The notes under the pieces: model-generated
Told to the model about the DNA's origin: nothing
Database searches by the model: none
What the model saw: the letters and a program-made list of their open reading frames with translations, nothing else
NCBI GenBank assembly: GCA_018881555.1
Contig: JACAXG010000065.1
Span: 1,926,863 to 1,990,862, forward strand
Source: Amblyornis subalaris
Taxonomy: Eukaryota; Chordata; Aves; Passeriformes; Ptilonorhynchidae
Reading direction: 5' to 3'
Length of the DNA stretch: 64,000 nt
Shown here: one piece after another, positions 39,601-51,600 of the stretch
Layout: the number at the start of each line of letters is the position of its first letter
Position numbering within the stretch: position 1 is the first letter of the stretch
Position numbers and translations under genes: made by a program

Positions 39601-42600
39601 CAGCCCTTTTATTTTAAAGCTCAATATTGTATCAGTAAAATTATTTTTAAGCTTACTATATATGGAAAGGGGAAGTTCTTTTCTAATTAAAAATAATGAG
39701 AGACTGTTGCTGTCTACTTCAGAACACACCATGAAGGATGCAACTAGCACTACATACTCACTCTAGAGACTGTGGAAGGAAAGAAACAACTTTACCTCCT
39801 ACTTGAATTCCTGCTATAGATAAGTGGCAGTGTATGTTCTTCAGAGAGACGATTTGACACTGGAGCTTTGGGATTTCACATGTAACAGCTTCTGAGTTTT
39901 GGAAACACAGCTCCTGTCCCTACGCTCAGTTTTTTAACCAAATATATTTATCATTTTAACAAGGTGGAGTATTCCGTTTCGTGAAAAGGAAGCAGTGAAG
40001 CTATTCTGTTTATATATAACATGTTTGCCTCATGGACTTTGTTTTCCCCCTGCTTGTCTCCACTTGTGTGAATACTTCTAGGTTAAATACTGTAGTTCAT
40101 ATTTACTCTTGATTTTTTTTTTTTTTTACAACTCTCTCTAGATAGTCTTCCTTTGATCCATGATAAAATACATTTAAGTGTAAAGCTGAAAGCTCTTTCT
40201 GTTTTAGGTAACAAGTGTGGAGTTAAAAATGAAGGAAAAGAAACTCATTTTAAGATGAGTACATGAAACAAGTGGAAACTTGGTTTGCACCTACAACTTC
40301 ATCTTTTCAGTAACCTCAAAAAATAAAGTTAAAAACTCTGAGTTTTATCTTACCCATAAAGAATTCATTATTTGCAAGGGCTGATAATATAATATTTGCG
40401 TAACATTTGTTATGTTTGGATTTTCTCCTGCTGAGGCTGAAGTAAGTAGCAAATATTAAGCTGAACAGCACTCCAAATCTTGGTTAGATCTGCAACTCTG
40501 CTTTGTTGAGGTGATGATCTGATACAATTAAATTGCTTTCATCCTTACTAGCTGCTTCTTAGCCAGAGTTTTGTATAAAGCGCTGAACTGCTTATATGAA
40601 GTAGTAACCTGTCTGTTACTACTTTATACGTGAATACTCATTGCAAGCCAGAACATTTCTGAAACACTCTCCAGGGATTATAGCATTCCTCCTACTGAAT
40701 TCTGGGATTCATTACACAAGAACAGTCTAAATTTTATTCTTACATAGTAAATGACCAAAGGGCATATTCTTTTTCCGACACCAAACTTGCAGTTGTCTTT
40801 CCAGTTTGACTGATCTCTAAGTTCTTAGAGATAGTTTCTCTTATCCCTTGTTCTGGACTGACTTGAACATCCTGTTCTAAAGATTGGATTTGTATATTAG
40901 AGATAACTTTGATAACTGTAACACTTTTTTTTTTACGGCAAGCAAATTTTTATATCTTTATATCACTTGGAACCTAGAAATTACACTTCATTCTTTTAAA
41001 ATAAAAGTAATTTTAACTTCAAAAAATGGGCATTTTTAGCAGACTTTAGATTTCACTGTTTTCTGCCCACGTCCCCTTATGTATTGACAAGACCACAAAG
41101 TGTGTCAGGCATTCAGATGGAAGTATGCCACTGATGTCAACGCAGAGTAACAAAAGGTAAACTGGTTCATTATGGATGCCAGTATACAAGGAGAAGAGGA
41201 TATCTGAAGAGTGAGGCTGGTTGCTTTGAACAGAGCTCTGGGAGTTAGATTCATTACCACCTGGAATTGCAGAAGAAATGTTTCCATGAAAGTGGTCGCT
41301 ACAGAACTTAAGAGTTTCCTTCTTTTCCTGGAAAATAGATTTAGTTCTACAAGAGGGGTAACAAATTAATTTGTTAATTATTTAAACGAGGTAGTACTCA
41401 CAGTTATGACTTTTGGATTTTTTGTTTGTTTCAGAAAATCAATTCTGTACCTTGGGTCTACAGTTGTTTCTCAACAAAAGAACTTGCTTGACACAAATGT
41501 GTCGATATTCTTAGCCTTCAAGTAAGCCATGAGGCTTACTATAAAGTTTATTCCATGAAAGGGAATAATGCAGTACTCAAATGTGATTATGAATAAAAAA
41601 GGCTTTCAGTGTTATGTTTGTTTTCCTGGATAGCTCAGCCGTATTCATTTGGCTGCTCATTTGTTGCTTTGAAAACTTGTACAGAAGCATCAGAGGATGG
41701 ATGGAGCCCTGGAAATATAGCTGTTCCTGTGGAAGTAATGATGACTTCCATGGTAGTATTCCTGCTGTCAGTATCAGCAGTTGTGATCATGCTGTCTTGG
41801 AATGCAAATGCATGTTCATGACTTTTCTCCCCTCTCCAGGTTCTGTCTTTTTCAGTGGTTTCTGAAACCATGATGTTTCAGTTTTCACTCAATGAGATCT
41901 TGCAATAGGTGCTCCATCTGTGTTTTGAGGAGCTATTTCATTGTGCCAGGAAGTTGTGTCAATGAAATTGTAGCAAGGAAACACTGAGTGGGAGTTAAGT
42001 GGTTCCAGTGTTTTAAGACTGGAACTATGTTAACCAGAAGAAACATGGAAGCAGCCATGTGAAGATATAAATTCACTTCTCCTGGAGGAAGAAAAAGGTC
42101 ATGTGGTAGTAAGGCTTTAAATTCTTTGAATAGTGTTATTGAAATAATTTTCTTTGCCACAGTGGTAAAGTTTCTGTACTACAATCCAGTATATATCCAA
42201 CTTACATTATTATTTGAATGAATTTTTTTAATATTCGTGCTAAGCCCTAAATTATCTGAATTGCTGGAAGCATAGGAGAGGAGTGTTGAACTACATTGAA
42301 GCAGAAGGTCAGAATCTAAAGTCACCAAGGGGACAAATAAAATGGACAAGAATAAGAGAAGCATTTAGTTTTGAAAAAACCTCGAAGGTCATCAGGTCCA
42401 ACCACCAGCCTAGCATTTCCAAGTCTGCCATTAAAGGTGGAGTGTAAAGGGGGGGGGAGGGATAACGGTCTTAATTCTTTTTAAGATGTCAGTGGATATA
42501 ATAGGATAATGGTACAATGAGTACAGTTGTCATACCAGGAATAGCCTAAAACCACAAAAATTGTTATATCAGTGGAGGAGAAGTCAAACCAGAAATCTAG

Positions 42601-45600
42601 TCAAATGCTGTCCTGTTCTGTTTTAGGTGTTCTCCCACATCTATCTCTAAATTCAGTTCTACCGTTATGACCATGTCAATCTGCAAGGTAATAATAGTTA
42701 TGTCATGAGCCATTAGGGGGCCATATGCATCCAACTTATTTATAGCCTGCAGGGGTTTTTTCTTAAAAAATCAGCTTGAAATATCTTAGCTTTCTGTATG
42801 TATATAGCCTGCATAAGTATATCATCTTGATTTCTCTCCTTTGTTCGCCTTCTAATGATTACATGTGCAGGTTACAGGTTGTCGTAGTTGGATGGTGCAC
42901 CTTTTGNGGGGGGGGAATTGTGGTACGTAACTCCTGACCTCTGTGTCACATTATGTCTATTTAAATAAATATTTATTTATTTGATTTAAATAAAAATATT
43001 TAATTTCTATACTATATTGTACTTATTTTTTTGGTAATCCATTAATTTAATAAATTGTATATTAGTGAGTTTCTGTTGCTATAATTTTTCTACAGTTTTA
43101 ACATTCAGTCTCAGTGAGTATTCAGGGTGAACAGTCCCATGTGTAAAGTACCAAAGATCAAGGCTAAGCTTTCTACTGTCACGCAGATGTTGCGCTGGGC
43201 AGACAAGCCCAAAATACAGTTATGGCAAAGATGCTGGAAGCACAGCTATGGATAAGGCATACTTGTAAGCTCTTTATATAGCACTGCGTTAATCTACTCA
43301 CTTTGTTCCTGATTCTTGAACTGCTTGGTTTAGAGGTAACTATATCATGCTGCCTGTGCATACTGTCTGTTTAAACCTNGTCAAACCATTTAGCTGTTCT
43401 GTGCCTCGGTGTTCCCTTTTGAAAGTGGGAGTAGGACTTCCCTATCTTAAATTAGTATTTCTGAAGTATGACAGTTGGAAGAAGGGTCATTTATGTATGG
43501 AGAGAACATGTACTTTTAATGTAATTATGATATGATACGGGTGTTAAATTCACANACAAGAAATCTGACGGAAGAGTGAGATTTTAGACATTGCAGAATC
43601 TTTGAACTACCTGTGCTGTGTCTTAGTAGGTAAGTTCATGAAAGGAAAAAATGTTAATTATTCATAATGCTTTGCTGTACCATAAAACTCGATTTATTGA
43701 GACTGTAATTTGTTCAAGTTGCATGTAGTAGAAAAAGATATCAGGAGTAATTAATAGTATTCAGGATGTGATGAGGTAGATATATCCACAGAGGACAATT
43801 GAAAACAGTAGCAGTGTGGTATTGATTGCCTTTCAGAGGGAAAAAAAATCTTGTCTTGTTTCTAAATGTTAACAATTCAGAGAGAAAAATTCCCACTTGG
43901 GAAGAATGCTTTCCAGGTTGCTTCATTGCCAGGTGTTTGACATTGAGTGGAGCCTTAGATGAATGAAGCTTATGGCAGCTTTTGGAAATGACCGACTCCA
44001 GGGAATCTTGGCTTCCTGCTGTGAAAGTTTCCATTTTCAAAGCACATCGGTTTCAGTGGGAATGTTCCACTGGTCCCATATGCTACTTCTGACAGAGGGG
44101 GAAGCTTCTAACCTGAATATGAGACAGCTACTGAAGAAGTTCCCTTGCTGCTAACAAAATGAATTTCAATATGTTGCCAATGAACAAGCGGCATGTTCCC
44201 AACTGTTGATGGAATTTAACTCCATCAATTATTAAAAGAAATTTTGCTTTAATTTCCTATTTTCCCCTGTTACCTTTTAGCTCCACTACCTGCTCCTGGT
44301 AGAACTTTTGGGTTCTGAAGCTGAAAAAGGAACCACCCAAACAGTATGCTAGTTTGATTTGAAACTCTTGCTATATTTTCCTCCCCTCCCTCAAAAGCTC
44401 TCTCCTTGACCTAGCAGCGGGAAGCCTTTGTCTGAGGTGTTCATCTGGAACAACTTTTCCACACTTGTTTTCATGTTCTGTTAGATTACAGGGCAGCAGG
44501 CCTACATTTGAAGCTCCCTTCTCTTTTGTTTCTTTGCAGCGCACTCCAGTAATTAACTTTGTCCTTCTTTTATTTGTTCCAGTCAATCGCAGTCCACTCT
44601 GCTGAGCATCTTCTCCCAGGAGTACCAGGTTAGAAGTTTTCTCCTTTGTGAGGGTTGACAGGTGCCTAATTGAATGATGAATGTCCCTTTATTTCTTTGT
44701 AATTGAACTGCCAGCTTTCTGATTGGTTTGGAGGATGTTCCTTTTTCCACATCAAGCACCGCCTGAGTCTCAGTGGATGGCTGCCAAGCCTACCCATCCA
44801 TCTGTCTAATAACATCTAGCCTTTGCTTATTTGGTGGACCTGTAATAAATTATGCTAAACCATTATTATTCTGACAATAATAATTTCCCTGTGTTGCGTG
44901 GTTCCATGTGCTAAATGTTTGCTGACTTGCACTGTCAGTGCTGCTTTCCATTGCTGACAGAGATGATGATAAATGACCATTGCCGGAGTGGCAGAAGGCA
45001 AGAGAGGCAGAAAATGGAGTCATTTATCATGAGATGACAGATGTCAGTCAAGTGGCAAGTCTCTATGGAATTACTTTTTGTAGTTTTTCAAATAAGTTGT
45101 TTTTAAGCAATGTTCTTCCTGGTTAAAAATGCCAATTGAATTGTAAAACTGGAGTGCACCAGACTTAGATGGAATTGAATTGAGGGAACATTAATACAAA
45201 GGTTGAAAGAGAGAACAAGTTTTTCTTTGCCCTCTGCAGCCTTCAGTAAACTTATTTAGATTCAATTATTGTGACCTTTTTGGCTTTTACATATGGTACA
45301 TTGCAGTACAGTCTGAAGATGTTCAATTCAATTGGTAGCTTGAATGTCATTTCTATATGGAATCTAAAAACATGATTCACATCTATCAAAGTGTAGCTAA
45401 GGATGGTGTGTTTGCGTAGTCATGATTTCCGTGTTTTGATCTATGACATATTTGTAAAACTCTTAGTTTTTTCGTTTTTCTAGAAACAAATCAAAAGAAC
45501 ACATGCCAAGCATCACACTGCTGAAGCTATTGAAACTTACTACCAAAGGTATGACCTCCCCACCCCGGTTAAGACTGTCATCATAGCTACTGGTTTTTAT

Positions 45601-48600
45601 GGCAGTTGTGAGTAAATTAGCTCATGAAGCTAATTTTCTATAAAAACAAATTAAGAATTTGGAATGGGGAATGGGGAATACAGAATGGTTCACCTAAAAA
45701 TGTTTTGCACTGGAAATGTAGAAATTTTTCAGCATTTCAGTCATTCTGATTAAGCAAAAGTTTACTTTCCCGGCTCTAAGTCAGGATAAGCAAATATTTT
45801 TTACAGCGTATATGATAGCGTTTATTATGTATTNCCTATAGTTTGTAATTATAGGATTTCTGTGTCAAAACTAATTTTGACGACAACTTCTTTACAGCAA
45901 GAGAGCTTGTTCTGTTACAGTTGCTTGTTTAAAACAACATTTGTGTTACATTACAGAAAGTTAACATATTCATGTANTGCCAGTTAAAGCACTAATTTTT
46001 AGATCACTCCTGTTTTATCAACTAGAAGTGTCAGAATTAGTTTTTAAGGGAGGATGAAAACCTTAATGTCATTTTACAATTGTTTGCATCTTAAGCTAAT
46101 AAATTGTGTTTGCTGCACCTTATAGTTTGTCTGTTAGTTCCATAGCCTTTACTAAAAATATTCCAATGACATAATTGGGACATACTGATAACAGGTAAAG
46201 GTATGCAATTAAAATATTACTTTGTAGACTGACATATCTGAAGAGCATGCATGGCAAGTGAATTCCTGGTTGTGAGTATAGGTGTCTGACATTCGTGCTT
46301 AATAGTAATCTGTATGAATCAAGAAAATAAACAAAGAGCCTTGATTTGTAAACAATTAACTGTGCCTCTGCCAGAGTCCTATATTTAAAACCTAACCACA
46401 GCCTGATTATATCAGACACTGGTTTAGAATATCTAGTGTGAAGTGTGTTGGTTTGGGTGTTTGATTTCATTTTTTAGTAGCTGTATTGTTCTGTAAAATT
46501 TGCACTGGATCGCATCACACTTTTCCTAGTGTTGATTCTTGTTTAGGAAGAATATTGGCTTAAAATTTTGTTATGCTAATAAACCATGCAAGTGCAGTAC
46601 TATTTTCAGTTATTTTTCGCTAGCACAGTTTCAGTGAAGTGGCCTGTAGTACTTGTAACTGCCGTGTAAGTAACCCTTTTCTTAGAGCATATGTAAATCA
46701 CTAGGTCCAGCAATTTCAACCTAAAACATGGGACGAAATTTTGCTTTATGCAAAGCAGCAGTTGTATTGGTGTCAGTCAGGTTGTAGGTGTGATTAAGTT
46801 TGTCTCACATTGGGTTGGAGGATTTGGTCTCCTGTCCTATTCTGTAGTCTGAAGTATGATAGCAGTACATAACTAATGCATTATGTATGAAGCTGTGTGG
46901 TAGTGGTAGGGAAAATCATTCTTTATGCTATTTCTGGGTATGTCATTTTGCAAGTGTATTAACATGGCTGAATAAAATGCACATGTTTTAAAATCAGAGA
47001 TGTTCTGGTCAATAGTTAGAAAACTCATCTCAATTCTGTTTTAGTAGATTTAGTGTGTAGTATGTTTAGGAAGCTGCAGAGACAGACAAGTTAGAAGCCA
47101 CTTCGAAATGCTTCAGGCGTAAACATGACAAACATGTCTTCTCCTCTGCTCTTCTGTAGCATCCACTTTACTGCTGTAAACCCCAGTCTGAGTGGTATGC
47201 TCCTTACTATTTCTGCTGACATACAAGCAGGTAATTGTGCTGTCATTGCTTTCTTAGGTCTGAAACTACCAGGTTTTGAAGGTAGTCATTTCCGTTAGGT
47301 GGTCCCTGTTAGGAGGAAGTAAAACAGTTGAGTAGAGTAGTTTCTGCTGCTCTGCTGAGACTTACTGGTCCGAAACTTGGGCAAACACAAAGGCAAATTA
47401 CAAGAAGGATCAGCAGATTTTCAGAACAGTATTACCATCAGCATGTGAGACTTGTTAGTCTGTACTGGAGTTGCGAGAAGCGTTAGAAATATCTGACAGA
47501 AATTTACTTCATTGTCAGTGTAGTGTTGCTGTTCGATCATCTAGACGCATGTTTGAGAACATTAATCTCAAGTAAATTTTCCTGGTTAGGTATTTTCTGT
47601 ATGACCTCTCCTTTTCTTCTTCTGTCATAAATTTTCGGTGTTTAAACATACCCGAGGCATCTTGTTTTGTGGGAATTTTTTTATGTGGAACTGAAGTAGG
47701 TTACAGCAAAAAGCTTTTTGCATTTCCTTAACTCATTAAGCCTCAGAATACCTTGCAAGCAAAAAGCCCACTATCTAATCTTATGTGAAGGGGTTTTATA
47801 AAGGTGTTAGACTCGTTCCACAGAAAGGTAGAATGATAAAGAATTTGAATGTCTGTAACTAATGAGCAGAAGAGTGTCTTCTGATGGATAGATAATGGTA
47901 GAGCTGGAAAGGATGTGGCCTTCTAATGATGTCCGTAATGATGTGCTATGCGAATACAGATAGGATAAACGAGCAGGTTCAAATGTTGATAACTATTGTT
48001 CTTTTCCACATGGCTGCTAAGCACAAAGTGGCTTCCAATATCATAGCTCCTTCCCATCAGCTTCTGAACACAGGCTTCAGGCTTTATCGAAGTGTAAGTA
48101 TCAAGCAGTGAAAGTAACAGAAGTGAGGAAGGCGACATTGTGTGAAGTGATGGTCAGAATCATCACTCTGTAATACTGTCAACCAGAAACATTAAGCTTT
48201 TGCCACTGATAGGATAATGACTTTCTATCAACCTTTATTGAATTCTGAACATTTCTTCTTTTGTTTTCCTCTTTAGAATATTAATTTGTTAGACTGATTT
48301 CAATAAAGTAAGCCTTTGGTATTTAAACTACTGCCCGGTTGATAAAATCTGGATTAAATATGAGAATTTGTGGTTTTGTGCATAGTAGTGAATTGAGTAA
48401 GATATACAGTGCACCTTCATAGTTGAAGATCATGTGGAACCAAAAATCTTTACTGTGAATAATAGAGGTTTATTTGTCTGTGATGCATCTTTTAAGTAGT
48501 AGAGATACAATTTATTTGTATCATTAAGCCACAATTTTTTAAATTTCTTTATTTATTGGGTTTCTTACCAGTGACTTCGTTGAGATTGATATATATTGCA

Positions 48601-51600
48601 GATGAATAGAATAGGAGACAACCATGGAGAGTTAGTGATTGCTTAAAATACTTATTTCTTAAAAGATTTCCTGTTAAATACTCTGTGCCTGGGGTATTTT
48701 CCCCCAAATGAAAAAGATTCACAAGGGCTGCTGATGTGTATAACTGGCCTTTTCTTGCCACTGCAGAATTACCTGACTTTGTCTTGTCTAGGTACCTGAA
48801 TGGGGTGATGAAAAATGCAGCTGCCCCAGTATTACTGGACCTGGCCAATGAGGTAATCATCTTTACTTTTTCCTTTAATCTTCCAGTGTAAAACCTGAGG
48901 GGCATATCTATAGTGACTTCAGTGAGAAATGTAATTAACCTAAAAAAAATGGTTTCAAGGCACATTAGACATTTAAAATGGTTCCCCAGTCTGTTAGTAC
49001 TTAAAATAATTAGACAAAAAGCCCCATTTATTAATAAATCAGTTAATGTAATTAGTCTCTTCAAGGCTAATGTGTAGGATACCCTGAATTTGTATTTTGC
49101 TGGAAATTTCAGAGAGACTGTAGGTCTTTAATGCATAAACTTACTAAAATTATCACATTGATTAAATGGAGTTGTATCAGTTTTACTTATACTTGATTCC
49201 TTGTTTTTAATAAGAAAACCCATCTAAGTTATTACTATTTTTAGTAATAGGAAGAGTTAAAACAGATCATTTTCCTGACTCCATTTATTTCGGTTCATAT
49301 GGATTAGAGCATGGCTAATGAAAACTGCTTAATATAAAGCAATTAAGCAGAATAAATTCCTCAGTGTATGAAAAGTTCTGTATGGTTGCCATTAAAGTCT
49401 TGACAAATTTATTAATGCTGTTTATTAACTAGAATATGAATTTTCTTTGTTATACAAGGTGTTATTTGTATTAAAAACTGCTATCTAAGCACTACCTTAA
49501 AGAAAAGGTAAAAAGTTTTAAAGATTGGCAAGGAGTTTCCTAGAAAAAAAATTGATGAAATACCTACTTTTTAAACTCTAAAGTATTTATTTACCATAAT
49601 AGTAACAATACAATAGCTGATACTCTTTGGAACTGCTTATGCAATCCTCAAAGGGATAAAATGAAATGTATGCTGTTTTGTGTTGCATTTTAATAGAAAA
49701 TGTAAGAAGGAAGCAGAAGATGAATTTTTGCACTGAAAGTGATATGGCACTATGAACATTAAGTGTAGCAATAGCAGCAAGTTCTACGTGTTACATTAGA
49801 AAAAAAGAATGGTTTTTCTCTCACATACATTGTTACAGCCAGCAAATGAGCAATTACCTATCAATTACTGGAAGGTTTTAATGGTCTGTGAACTGTCTGT
49901 GTAACCTGATCATACAGTTAGCCTAGAATAAAGGATTTATTTCATGTTAGTGGTAATGTGTAGCTTCTTACTGCTTCTGAAAAAGACAAGTCTTGAAGTA
50001 CTGAGAATAGAATGTACTTTACATAAATAAGTACAGTTTTATTAAGAATTTAGGTAAGCATCCCAATGCATGACATATTGCATCCATATTATGTAGGAAC
50101 TGTCATAAAAATATTTCAAGCACAAACTAATATATCTGTTACTGGTTCTTTGTATATTTTTCCCATTGATTTAGAGATGATGCATATAATTTCTGACTCC
50201 AGTGAGCATATCTTTGTTTATATTACACTAATGCATTTTTGCAATTCAGATCAAAGATATCAGCGGTTCAGAAATAAATAAAAATTAAATCTAAGAGAAA
50301 GGGGAAATACNTAAAGAACTTATCTGCTTCTGGTTTTGTAGTAGCAGTTATATAAGAAAGGCCGTGCATTTTGTGACTGCCGCCTAATGCATTAGGGAAA
50401 CGTGGCAATAACCAGCACCAGATTACTGCTTCCAAACAATCAAGCTGCCATTTTTATATGATAGTTAATATTTAAATGACATACTCTTGCATCTGCTGAC
50501 AATTGATGTAATGGTAATACTTTATGAGTCAATATATATTTAATCAGTGGAAACTGTAAAAATTGATGAGAAATACATAACATAGCGGCATTACAGTGTG
50601 TAGCAGCTCTGTTAAATAGGAAAAGCTCCATATTATTATCTTTTGCAGTTGTTTTTTGAGGGTTTATTAAACTATGTGTAATTCTTTTTTTAAAATAAAA
50701 TTATTTGCCAACTGTTCATATTGTATCTGTAGTACCAAAAGACGACAATAAATCACATTTTGTTTAGAAATAATACAATTAGTCACTGTTCTCTTCATAC
50801 AAATATTTTCAAGTGAGATTTGAAGCACTATGAATTTTACTTACATGCTAAATTCTGACATGAAGCATGATGGCCCTATTTCAAAGAAAGATGGACACAT
50901 GATTAATATGAAAATTAGGGCGATGCAAGTACCTGAACTAATAAGGTAGTCCTTATTCAGGCTGGACTACCTTCAGTAATTTCACCATTTTTCATGTGTC
51001 AGCTCTGATGTGGGTTACTAGAAATAAGCAGCTCCATGGAAAGCATTTCTCTCTACTTGGGGAATTTAAGGCTATCCAAGTACGTACGTATTTGGATAAA
51101 TAGGTATGCAGAAATGGAGCAACTTTTTTTGTCTAGTTACTAAATGAAGATAAAAGTTTTGCACTAATAGTGAACTTGAAAAGATGTCAAGAAAAATTCA
51201 CTGTGATGATTTGTGAGAAAGGTTTAGTGTCTCATGGTTAAAATTCTGATTCACTAAAGCAGTAGTTTAATGGTATCTAAAAAGCTACTGTAATTTCAGG
51301 AGCAACTGGGCCATACATTTTTCATACATATAAAAGCAGTTGAAATGGAGGAATAGCTTTGTTAAAAATGAAAATAGAAACTTTAAAGTAATTTTGACCA
51401 AGCCCAACACATCTGCTAGAGATACTGATGCTGAGGATATGTGGTATCACTTGATGGGTACCACATGTACAAGTATTCATAGCAAAGGATCACCACTTCT
51501 TTCGTTGATGGATAACCTTATAAAAGGGATTTCACTGTCATCTTTTACAAAGAGTGGTTCGGATGTAAAATGTACAAACATAATAACCAGTGTTGTATGT

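Larger units (their letters stand above)
18392..44582 (+). other. CDIN1: CDIN1 intron 1 (26.2 kb, phase 2)
   Basis: It begins GTAAGT and ends with a pyrimidine-rich tract and TTCCAG at 44,577-44,582. Within it are an LTR-like GC-rich block (22.4-23.3 kb), a polypurine tract (26.9-27.1 kb), a CR1 tail (42.4 kb), AT-dinucleotide and homopolymer runs, and several low-repeat segments that may be regulatory. No further coding exon was recognised, and the exon 1-exon 2 join is complete without one. Alternative non-coding exons cannot be excluded. Confidence 0.85.

Noticed and set aside
47890..47990. Possible CR1 3' end (TAGAGCTGGAAAGGA...)
   Set aside because: Only a short stretch resembles CR1 and the following landmarks are absent.
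48549..49064. 171-codon minus-strand frame, the second-longest in the window
   Set aside because: It runs antisense through CDIN1 exon 4 and its flanks, so part of it is simply the complement of conserved coding sequence. No domain, promoter or splice evidence supports a real protein.
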